Positions 24,047 to 35,600 of a stretch of 64,000 bases of DNA are shown here, piece after piece. Made by a program: the position numbers and the translations under genes. Within the stretch, counting starts at the first letter, position 1. The number at the start of each line of letters is the position of its first letter. A model generated the notes under the pieces. It was not told the DNA's origin and did not search any database. It saw only the letters and a program-made list of their open reading frames with translations. Origin of the DNA: Diploscapter coronatus (Eukaryota; Nematoda; Chromadorea; Rhabditida; Rhabditidae); NCBI GenBank assembly GCA_964036155.1, contig OZ038422.1, positions 84,405,201 to 84,469,200 on the forward strand, written 5' to 3'.

Positions 24047-26109
24047 ATGGACAAAAATCAGCCGTCGACGTCTCACGATGACCAGCTGCAGATTGTGGAT
24101 GAACAAGAGGCCGAGCAAATTGAACAGTTAGAGGAAGTAAGGGAACATCTTAGAAAAAGTTATTTTGAAGTCGAAATTTTTAAAATTTCTATGTCAGAAC
24201 TAATTTCATAGCCCCAAGTCAATAAAACGTAAAAAAGAATCTTAAAGACCAAGATAAAGTTCAGACTTTTCAGGAAAATGGTTTTTAAAAAATAAATTGA
24301 GCAAATTCAGACCGAAGAAATAGTCGTCGAGGAAATTGTTGAGGAGCAACTTGAAGAAGCCGAACCCGAAAGAAAACCACTCGCAGGGGCACCCTCAGTG
24401 CATCCGATCGGGAAGTCCAAATTCGGCAATCCAAACACTATCAATTACAAAACGAAACGGGTTGTCTTTCAGGGTCACAGTAAGCTATTTTAATTTCTAG
24501 GTTGTTAATTACTTAGAGATTTAATGAACTATTCGGTATTTTCAATAAGGATCACAAATTTAATGCTTATTTTATCCTTGCGATTTATGAACAAGAAAAA
24601 ATTGTTTATTTTTATTTTTTCATATATCAGTCAATTTATTTTTATTTGATGTACTCATGAAAATATTTTTAGCCGATCCTTCACTCGCATTGAAACGTCG
24701 TCGCGTTGCGGGCAGCATAATCGGCGCGGGCATTTCCCCGAATCAGTCGAATCTCACAGAAGTCGCTAGAAGGTCAGGAAGGCCTACCGTTGTTCATTCG
24801 GTTAGAAATTTGTTCTTTTTAATTAAAATTTTGAAGAGTTGATAGTTTTTCTCGAAAACGATTTTTTATTTATTTTAGTCCGGGGTTGAATTCCCGATCC
24901 CTCTCTCCTTGGAATCTCACCCAATTGCGCTATCAGATGTTATTCCCGAGGCAGCGCATGATATTCTTAAAGGTAAAATGAATTGACTGGTTTATTCTAA
25001 CAGAGAAATGATTGAAAAGTCGTTCTGAACTTCGTAACTTACGAGTTTGCTCAAAATAAATAATAACTATATTTCCGATGATGATGGAATGCCATACTGT
25101 AGTTCTTGCCATTCGGTGCTCAAAACGTGGAGAGCCTTCGAATATCACGTCCTGTCCAAACATCTCAAGTAATTCTTGGTTTTTTTTTCTTTTTTAAATT
25201 GATCTCTTTGATTGTTTTTTTCAGGTACAAGCCTCACCGCTGCCTGTATTGTATGAAGGAGTATTTCTACACGGAAGAAGAGGGGGTCAGTCACGTCAAG
25301 TCACTTCACGCGGGCAAACCTGTAACGGTCGGAAAATTTGTTCTTGGAAAATTTGAATTTCGATTTTTTTTCAGCTGCTAAAAGAATACGATGCAGACAA
25401 AGAAAAAGAGGCGGACGAGTACTTCAAACACTTGTTTCTGATGGTTCGTGAAGGGGTAGGTATCTTCTAGTTGCTTTTTAGTTTTTATCCAAATGAAGCC
25501 AGAAAAACTTCTACTTCAACATTCAGGGTAATCTGACTCGAGAGCGAATGGACAAAATCGAGGAAGCCGCCTACAACCACTTGCAGAAATACAGAAGAAT
25601 GCGATTCAAGGTGCCCACGATTGTGTGCAGACAAGGGTTATTTTCTAAATTTCATAATTTTTACTTAACGTTTCGAGAAAGAAATAGATGACATACTATT
25701 TTCCTCTCTCAATACGAGACTTTTCTGCGGGTCGAGTTTTGAGAATTCTGTTCCAGAGTTCTTCGCGACACTTCGACCCAAACCTACATGTCGATGGCAA
25801 CTTCTTCAGAAAGTTACTTATCCTCTGCTCATTCCCACGTCAAATATCAGCCACTTAGGATGGTAAGAGTCAATCAAAATTCTTTAAATTTGCAACCTTA
25901 CTGGGAAATTGATTAAACGTGAACCTAAAGAAGGTAATCAAGAAAATCTGGGCTATCCAAGAGTTTCGAATTTAGCTCGTCTTTTTCAGCCATCTTCCAA
26001 CTACCAAAATCGCAATGCATTTTATGCAGCCAGAGAGGAGCAAATTCAAAACGAGATGGTTCTTGAACCCGAATTGGCAGAGGACGGCCAGCCTCAGGGA
26101 AATTTCTAA
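24047..26109 (+). CDS. Two-finger C2H2 zinc-finger protein, family not identified
   Basis: Ten exons (24047-24136, 24311-24479, 24673-24800, 24879-24972, 25078-25168, 25225-25327, 25375-25455, 25527-25636, 25757-25862, 25990-26109) give 363 residues. The N-terminus is acidic and Gln/Glu-rich (DEQEAEQIEQLEE, EEIVVEEIVEEQLEEAEPER). A central basic patch reads ALKRRRVAG. Two adjacent C2H2 fingers follow: CSSCHSVLKTWRAFEYHV with H at HVLSKH, then CLYCMKEYFYTEEEGVSHV with H at HVKSLH (spacings C-x2-C-x12-H-x4-H and C-x2-C-x12-H-x4-H). A charged helical segment (DADKEKEADEYFKHLFLMVR) comes next. It is probably a nuclear nucleic-acid-binding protein. I recognise no orthologue. The acceptor before exon 5 is CG rather than AG (see findings), so this join is the weak point. 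Confidence 0.72.
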
Positions 26110-26164
26110 TTTTGGTACAATTTTTGATATTCTTTTTCTTAATTTAAAGTTATTACCATATAGC

Positions 26165-26170
26165 AATAAA
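26165..26170 (+). terminator. Poly(A) signal of zinc-finger gene
   Basis: AATAAA in GCAATAAATAAATT, 56 bases after the stop codon at 26109. A second overlapping copy follows four bases later. Confidence 0.6.
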
Positions 26171-26287
26171 TAAATTATCCGAGATTATGTAATTTCTAAT
26201 AACCTGAACTGATTGGAATTGAAACTAATTCGGATTTAACTCAGACCAGTTCTGATAATAACAATTTAAGTGACTTTGCCGGTATTA

Positions 26288-26293
26288 TTTATT
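26288..26293 (-). terminator. Candidate poly(A) signal of alpha-spectrin
   Basis: TTTATT on the + strand is AATAAA on the minus strand, within a repeated ATAAATAAATAA run, about 325 bases after the spectrin stop. Confidence 0.45.
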
Positions 26294-26616
26294 TATAGCA
26301 CGCTTTCTAAAATTTAGAAAAATCTAACAACATGTAATTTTAAAATAAGAAACATTTGAATAAAACAAAGCGCATGAAATACAAACTTAAAAAATCGTAT
26401 AAGCATAATTGCAATAAATAATGATACTGCACGTTAATATTGATTCGAATAGCTAGATATAATGTCGCATAAAATAGCTGCATAAAGTTCGAAAAAGAAA
26501 GCTAAATAAATAAAGGAATATGGTTAGAGGGAAGGGCAGGTTATGGAAATGAGATGGAAGGGGAAATTCTGGCTAAATAGAATTTTTGAAAAAAACGATG
26601 TTCTAGAAAATGAGAA

Positions 26617-29600
26617 TTAATTCTGGAACAGGCTCTGGACGAATTGTTCGTAGTCCAAACCGCCCTGAATGGAACGTCCAGAAAGGGATTCCACGTAGGG
26701 TTTCATTCGCTTTATGCAATACTCCGCCTGTTCGGGGCTGAGGTTCTGAAATTTAGAAAATCAACTCTCGCTTAATTTTAAATTTGTAAATTTTCATAAT
26801 ACAAGTTTCGAAAAAACCGTTATCCCTAGTCTGATTCATTAGAATGAGTTCATAATTTATAAAAAAAAAATTGAGAAACAATTATTTCTAATCTTTTCCA
26901 AATACAATTTTTACGACTAATTTTTTTTTAAAACAAAAAAAACTGACCGCATAGAGCTCTTCGGCGGTGACATAAGGACGGAACTCCTTGGACAGGGCTC
27001 TGAAGGCCATTTCGATTTCCTCCGAGGACTGGATGTTCTCGGTTTCCTTCGAAATCATGAATGCCATGTACTCTTGCAGAGTCACCCATCCGTCGCTAAA
27101 TTACTCTTTAAACATTTGCATATGACCTGATTTTTACCGATTAGGATCGACAATATCGAGGATTCGGTTGAATTCGGGTTCGGGTTGATTCTCATCGACC
27201 ATCGGCAAATCGTAACCAAGGGCTCGGAGACAACTCTTGAATTGCTGGTGATCGAGGCGGCCGGTCTTGTCCTGGAAGAATCAAATTATTCTCTTTATTG
27301 TCATTCTAAAATTTGTTCACTTCAAAATTAGCATGCTCTAACTCTCATGTTAAAATGGTATGGAAAGGCAGAGAATATGTTAATTTTTAAATCCAAGAAT
27401 GAACCCCAACCTTATCAAAGTGCTTGAACATCATGGAGAACTCTCGAAGTGCCTCCTCGGTGACGCCCGACTGATTGCGGGCCTGAATCTGCTGCTCGAG
27501 GTTGTGCTGCATGCGCATTGCCAATTGGTCGAGTTGGTCCCAGGCTTGGGCAATTCCGACGGTGGAATGCTCGGTGTAGCTAAAGGATTTTTATTAGAAA
27601 TTTTAGTAAGTCAGAACTTGGGCATTTTTTGGAGAAATAATCAACTGATTCTAATGGCACAATTTGTTATTCAGAACTTATGTATTCTCTTCTCAACAAA
27701 AATTGATCCATTATCTTTCAATTCAGATTTTTCAGCGTTTTATGCAGATTTTAAGACGAGGATTGAGCATCCAAATTCCTTGTATTGTTTTTTTTTCTAA
27801 ATGATGTATCCTATTTACCGATTATCGAGGATAAGTTTCCTCTCCAACTCAGCTCCATGCTCCTCAATCCTTTTGAGCTGTGACTTGTTGGCCTTAACGT
27901 CCTGTGCCTTTCTCTTCAGCACATCCAGCTGCTCCTCCAAACTGCCTCCAGTCTCCATCATCTCCTGCCGAGTTGCAGTCAGCCAGTTGTGGAACGAATT
28001 GGCGAGTTTCGCGAACTCTCTGCGGAGTCGGTCGTTGTCTTCTTGTCTGGCCATTTCCTTCGCCAGTTCCTGCTCGCGCTCGCGGATGATCTTCTGCAGA
28101 TTCTTCCAGGTATCTTCGAGGGCGTCCATCGTGAACCTGAAATATTTGTAATCCTTCATCGTTTCGATCTTTTTTTTGTATTTTTGTACGATATGACCTT
28201 TGGAAATAAATAAATTATTGAAAGATAGTAAACTTCGAAAATTTCAAAATGAAGATCTTCGTATTCTTGCAAGACGCTGGTATTACAATTATATCTTCAG
28301 GAATGTGCGAACTTTATAAGTTAGAATGATTTTGTTTCAATTAACAATTTGACTAACCAGGTGTAAGGATTCGGCCCAACGTTGAAGGACCGAATCTTCT
28401 TGTCCATCTCCTGCAGAGTCACATAGTCATTCTCGGCGATGGTCAGCGACTTCTGGAATTCTCCATGCGCCTCTCGCAGAGCCTTGATTTCCTCGAGGGA
28501 ATTGCATCTAACTGGATCAGTCAGATCCTCTTCGGCATTCTCAAACCACGAATTGAAAGTGGAAGCTTTCTTGGCGAATCCAAGGTAGAGTTCCTCGATC
28601 TGTTTGTACTGCTGCTGCATCTTGAGGAGTTTGTTCCTTCTGGCGTCCGAGCTCTGCAGCAGATTCTGCCATCTCTGCACCACATTTGCGTATCGCTTCT
28701 CGATCGCCGGTGTCTGCTGGTGTCGAGCGTTGATCAGTTGACTCTTCAGCTCCGTGATTCTCTGGATTCCCTCGTGCTCGAATGCATTGAGTCCAGAATC
28801 GAAGGCTTCCTGCTTCGTCAACAGAATTTGCACAGTCGACAAGTCTTTGCCATAATCGTCCGATCTGACCTGCTGCTCCTTCTCCGCGATCCAACTCTCC
28901 ACAACGTCGCATTTCCAGATAAACTGCAGGTAGGCGGAGTTGTCTCTGAGTCTTTGCAGGCGTCTCCTGGCCAGATCTTCGATGTCTCTGAGTCTGTTGC
29001 GCAGCTGCTCGCATCTCGCCTTGATGTGTGCGTCGTGGTGATTTCCGTCAGCGATCAGCTTGTCTCCTCTGTTGCAGATGTCGGCCACCTTCTGCTTGTG
29101 CAGCTCCAAGTCGACTTCAAACGTGTCGTGTTTCTTCAGCAGTCCCTGCACTCCAGCCATGTTGTCGCCGAAATTCTCAGAGCTGAGAATTTGCTGTTTC
29201 TCGTTCATCCAGGCCTCTTCTTCCTCGACGTCTCCCAGGAACTCCTGGAACGCCTCGGACTCGTTGAGTCTCTGATGTCTGTCGCCAGTCAGGTCCCTGA
29301 TTTGTCCCCAGCTGTTCTCGAGATCATCCATCCTCTTCTTGATGTGCTCTTCGGGAATCCCAGCAGCCTTGGCGGATCTCAGCAATTCAGCTCCCTTCTG
29401 CTTGACGAGAGTGACAGCTGGCTCGTGGCTGGCGAGTTCGGTGTCAATACGACGATGCTTGCGGCGAAGATTCTTGACTCCAGGCAGATCTCTTCCATAG
29501 TCGTCGGAAGAGACGAGGAGTTTCTTCTCCTTGATCCAGGACTCCTCGTCGTCGATGTCGCGGAAGAACTGGTGCACATTCAGAGCCTTGTTCAGCTTGT

Positions 29601-32600
29601 CTCTGCGGTTCTCGGCCATATGCTTCACGCGGTCGTATCTGTCGGAGATCGCCTTGCTTCTCTCGGCAATTCGCTGTCCCTGGAACTGATCGCTCTCCAG
29701 CAGAGAGTCGGCCTGCTGCTTCATTTCGTTGATTCTGTCCTGGTGAGCGGCGATGTCTGCCTCGATCAACTGTTGCTTCTTCAGGAGATTCTCCACGGAG
29801 GCCAAGTCCTTTCCATAGTCGTCCGAAGCGAGCAGAATTTCGACTTCTCCCAGCCAGAATTCGAGATCCTTCACGGCAGCCATGAAACTCTTCTGTTTGT
29901 TGGCCTCTTTCAGCTTGATCGTTTTATCAGCGGTGGTCTTGACAAGCAACTCCCACTGATCGTTGAGCGCATCGAGTCTGGCCCTGACTGCATCTTCTCC
30001 TCCCTGGCACTTGGACTCGTTGATGAGTTTCTGTCCGGCGCTGATCAGCGTCTGGATTCTGTCCGCGTTCGCAGCGAGCTCGGCCTCGAAGGCCTGCTGC
30101 TTCTGGTGCTTCTGCTGGATGTTGGTAGGGTCGCGGTAGTTCTCTTCGGAGGCGATTTGGAACTTCTCGGCAAGCCAGGTCTCGATCTCATCGGCATCTC
30201 TGGAGAACTGTTGGAGCGTCTGGCTCTCTCCCAACTTGCTTCGCTTCTCGATCAGGGCGGCCTTTAGTCGTTCCCATCTGTCCAGAATCTGATCTCTCTT
30301 CCTGGCGACGGCATCCTTGTCGTAGTGATCGCTGTTGATGAGCTGCTTGGCGAATTGCTGGAGAGCGGCCATTTTCTCTTGCTGATTGTTGATCGCCTTG
30401 TCGAAGTCTTCATGTTTCTTGATGAGCGACTCCACGTTGTCGCCAGTCGGGTCTTCCTGAGCGAGGAATGCCTCTCTAGCGCTCATCCAGTTGTCTGCCT
30501 GAAATTTTTGAGATTTTATAAAGAAAGAAATTATATCCGCTTGAATTACTTCAAAGAAATCATAAAACTGCATTTTTAAGACTACTATTTTATAAGTTGC
30601 TGTACAATCTATATAATGAAGTCCAGTTTGTGCTTCATAGTGTAGAATTTAAAATGACCTGTTCGCAATCCCTGTAGAAGAGCTGCAGCGCCAAGCACTG
30701 GTCGAGAATGCCTCTTCTGGCAACCCAGGCGTCCTCCAACTCCTTTCTGGCCCCATCAACATCATCCTGCTTCTTGGCAATATCGTCACTGGCATAGTGC
30801 TTGTTGTTGAGCAGCTGTTGGGCGAATTGCTTGAATGCCTGGAACGTAGGACCTCTCGCGTTGATCTCCGTGCGGTATTCCTAAAATCACATCGAATTTT
30901 AACTCGAGATTTGCTTTATGATTATACCTGGTGTCGTTCGAGCAGCGCCTCTGCACCAGTCACGTCGTTCGCAAGTTCCTGGCTAGAGACCTGAAAATTA
31001 ATATGTATAATTACTGTAGAAGTTTGGAATTTAGAAATCGTCCCCAAATTGACAGAATTTATAAAGATTTGTAAAAATTGCCTACCAGTTGCTTCATTCC
31101 GGCGATCCATTGCATCAGGTCGCGGTAATCGGCCAGGTATCTCTGATAGTCGTACGAGTCGAGCAGTTTCTCCTTTCTGTTGTTGGCTTTGGAAGTGAGG
31201 CGATTCCATTGATCATTGAGTTCCCTCTGAAATTAGATTTGTGATTAGAAAAATTAAGAAACACTAACTATTGATATTGGACCAAGAATTCATTGATTTT
31301 TTTTTTCATATTCGTATTAATTCGTCTCTACCTGAAGATCATAGATCTGCTCAGCAGCCTCAGGATGCGACTGCTTGAGTTTGTTGGCCTTCTCGTCCAG
31401 ACTCTTGATTTTGTCTCCAAGGGCAGCCAGATCGCGTTCCACTCCCTCATGCTTTCTTTGCAAAGCTTGGACAGAACGAAGATCACGACCAAAGTCGTCG
31501 GAGTCGAGGGCGTCGTCCTGAAAAATTTCAATTTATTTATATTCAAAATGAAAAATCATATTTTTTTTAGAAATTTTATCAAATTTTGATAACCTAGCTA
31601 AACAAAAAATGTCATTAAAGATTTTTCGACAGTTTTCCATCCACACTTACCTTCTCTTGAATCCAATCCCTGGTCTCATCGACGTCCCTGTGGAATCTCT
31701 GCACTTCATGCGCACTGTCGAGCTGCTGCTCTCTCTGCTCGGTCTGCTCTTCCAAAGTACGCCATCTCTGATTGAGGTCCTCAATCTGTTGACGAATTCG
31801 GACGGCAGTTTCGGTTTGACCGACGGAAGTCAGAGCAGTCGCTAAAACATGAATTCTATTTCTTTGAAAGAATATATAGAAGGTAATTTTTCCAACTTTT
31901 CTAGAACATTTCTATAAAATTGGAATTGATAAAATTATCTGAGGCTTTATCATTTTGTTTCATTTGGTAACTTCATACAATTCAAAAATTGGCAATTTTA
32001 AAAGTTTTCAAGCGATAATTCGAAGAAAATTTTTAGATATTTTAATGTTTCAATAAGGATTTTCGTAATTTTTACCGATATTGTTCATCTCCTTGAGTCT
32101 AATTTCATTAGCCTTGAGATCTTCCTTGAAATCGTCGAATTTCTTCTGAAGGACTTCAACCTGCTCGAGGTCATTTCCGATTTCTTGCTGTGCAGCGACG
32201 GCCTCCTAAAATTATTCAATCATTTCAATTCCAAATCTAGCAAAGACCAACAAATAGCCTATTCATGTAAAATGTGCTCCATTGCTAAATTCTCAATAAC
32301 ATTGGCAATAGAGCATATAGTGCATGAACAACCTATTTTTTAGTCTTCAACTTGCAGTACATGCGACTGCTTCATTCACAATTTCGTGATCATTTCAATG
32401 AGTTGTAAGTTTACGAATTCACGATACGAAAGGCCGGTGTTAGAATACGAGAACTAGGGCTATTTGGACATTTTAACATTAGTCATGAAAAATAGCATGG
32501 AAAATTGAAATTCTATGCCATTTCTCATGTTCGATGTAAAAATATACCAAATTGGCCAGAACTAGAACATTGCAGCGACATTTTCTCATTTCATCATCAT

Positions 32601-35600
32601 ATCATATTTTGCACATTTTGTCACATCACTATATATTCATTTCCAAGTTCATTTCTGCATGACTGTGTTTTATCAGGGGTCGACTCGAGTGAAATTAAAA
32701 GAATTGTGATAAAAAATGAACGAATTTCAAATCTACCCCCGATATTGTACTATATGTAGACCGTGAGTTTTCTTCTAATAATACTTACTTCTGCCATATT
32801 CGTCTAAATATTATAATTTCGTTTAAAATTATAGAATTGAGAGGAGAATGAAACTTTTTGAAGAACAATAAAAACAAAACCAACCCTGCTCTTGATCCAT
32901 TCAGCCAAATCGTTAGCCTCTCGGAGGAGTTGATACCCTTTGCAGGCTTCTTCCAGTTTTCTGAAAAAAAGAAAATATTTTTAAGTTAGCTATTATTTGA
33001 AATGCAAAATGATATAATTTATCATCAAAATTGAAAGAAAAGGCGAAAAAAAATAGAAACATTAAAACTTTTTTCTTGATGTTGTAAAAGTTAAGAATAT
33101 TTCAATCTCGACCTCTTTCTCGTTTCTCCCAGCATGATGAGTCGCTGGTATTTGTCCTCGATTTCGTTCTGCTTGCCTCCGATCGAGTTGACCTGCTGCG
33201 CGCTGTGAGCGTGAGCCTGGCCTGGCTCAATTCTCTTCACGTATGCTGCGGGCACGAAGCCTTGTCTGTCGTTCACTTCCACCTGAAAAAAAACATAAAT
33301 TGTTTTCAAAAATTATAACTTCTAAAATATATTCGTTTTTTAAATGATTATTTTCAGAATTTGTATTTTGTTTTTCTCAAAAATTTTCCCCTATGCTTAC
33401 CTTCCACCAATCCTTATTCGAAGCATTGAGCAGAGTCAAAACGTCTCCCTTCTTCATCGACACCTCTCTTGGCGACTTCTCCTGATAGTCGTACAGAGCG
33501 AGGACGCAGTCTCTTCCTAAAAAACCACTTCTATTTCTTTATTTTTAAGATTTTGGATGTTTTTTTTCTCCAGAAGCTTACCGTAAACTCCGACAGGCTG
33601 TTCCTGATACTTGCATTGCGAGGCCTGTTTTCTCAGATCGTCGATCGTGTTCTTGAAGGCTTCCAAGTCGGACTGCATGGCGCGATGCTTTTTGAGCAGA
33701 GACTAAAATGTTGATGTTCTTGATTAATTTCGAAAAAGATCGAATAGACCTCAGCAGAATCCTCATCCTTTCCATAGTCAGTCGACCCGATAATGGGCTC
33801 TTTTTCGGCCATCCAAGATTCGGCTTCATTCGCGTCGGACAGATATTTGTGGGCCTGAAAATCGAAATTTTGCAAATCTCATAATTTTTTCCATAAATTC
33901 ATTTTTCGAATCCTTTTCTTCTTAGAGGTTTCATATTCTTTTCACAAATTCTATAATCTTCCAGAAATTCTGAAATTTTCGAGAAGTTATATTAATTGGA
34001 CTTTGCGAAAATTTCCCTATTTCTTCTTGAAAGTTTAAATTTTCCAAATTAGAATATTTGTACTTCAGCAAGTGGTATGTTGTCGTCAATACTACTCAGT
34101 AGCAGAACTGACAAGAAGTCAGACATCATCAGTACAAATTCCATGCCCCCATATTTTTGCACAGGTTCGCGATCTTCATCGCACTACCACTCGGCTATTG
34201 CGCCATGTCATATTCTGCCTATCAAACTCTTTACCTGCAGCGAATCATCCAAATCAAGACGGCGTTTTTCGGCCTTCGTCTTCAGAATTCTCCAGTTATC
34301 ACGGAGTTGAGCGAGTTTGTCTCTGATTTCGGGCGCGAGGAAGTGACCCTGAAAAATTTTTTTCCTACAAAACTTGACTATTTTCTAGATTTTACCGCTA
34401 AAATGTGAGCATTTTTGGAGAAAATGTTGATCTTTTTCTGGGTTATAAACTAATCAAATTGCAAATTTTCAAACCTGTTGAATCATATCTTCAGCAGCTC
34501 TGCTGACAGCCTCAATTTGGCCTTCGTGGTTGTTGATCTCTGCGATCAGAGCCTGCTGTTTCTTGATCAAATTCTGCACGCCAATCAGGTCTCTGCCACG
34601 GTTGGTTGAGGCGGCGATCTGAAAATTTGTCCTATTTATTTTAGAAAGACTTTTTCAAATCATTTTTAATAATAGATTTTTTTTGCAAAATCGACACTTA
34701 TTGTAATTTTCTTCGGGTTGAATTAAATCTCTCATTTTCTAACTAACCTGTTCCTTCTCGCGAATCCAGGCGAGTTCATCCTCGATGTCTCTGAAGAGTT
34801 GATTTCCCTGCAGAGACTCGCCCAGCTTGTGCTTTCTCTTTTCGAGAGGTTCACGGAGGTTCTGAAAAAATTCAATTTCTTCAAAAACCATAAAGAAGTC
34901 TTACGTCATATCGACTGAGCAAGGCCTCCTGCTTTCTGACGATAACAGGAGCATTGAAGTGTTCTTCCTCGTTGAATTTCCTCGCCAGATTCTTGATTCC
35001 ATCGATTCTATCTCCATGAGCGTGATAGTCGCTCTCAAGCAGGGTCATTTTCTTCTGAAGGTTCTGGACTGAGACGAGGTCTTTTCCGTAGTCCTCAGTT
35101 GCCACTTGGCCTTCCAATTCGCTCAGCCAGAGCTCAACGTCTTCGATGTTGCGGTTGAATTGCTGCTCGTCTCCAGCTTCTCTCAACTTGGCGCCCTTTC
35201 TGTTGGTTGCATCCACCAATTCGTTCCACAGACTGTCAACTTCGTGAAGTCTGCCTCGCACGTGATCAGCAGCCATATGTCCAGATCTGACGATTTCCTC
35301 CCCAGTTCTGTTGATCTCGTCGAGTCGGTTTCTGTTGGCCTTCAACTCCTGCTCGAAGTTGGCGTGCTTCTGCAGCTTTCCACGGATGTTGGTCGGGTCG
35401 AGGTAGGAGTCATCCTGAAAATTAGATCGTCATCATCGTTTTATCGTGAGATATTTCAATTTCGACTTTTCTTAAAATTTTCAGCTAGTTTAGTTGAATT
35501 TAAAAATACATATTGAAGATCGCGGCTTCAGATCATAGAAAACTATCCGACAGCATTTTGAATTCATTTCCATCTTCATAATAAAATTGAATGTGAAAGT

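Larger units (their letters stand above)
26110..26616. other. Convergent intergenic region, zinc finger/alpha-spectrin
   Basis: 3' untranslated sequence from both sides. The + strand signal is at 26165. On the minus strand AATAAATAAAT reads from about 26293. AT-rich, no gene seen. Confidence 0.6.

Noticed and set aside
28465..30267. 600-codon open frame on the + strand
   Set aside because: Exact antisense of the large alpha-spectrin exon, whose protein is beyond doubt; explained by codon bias.
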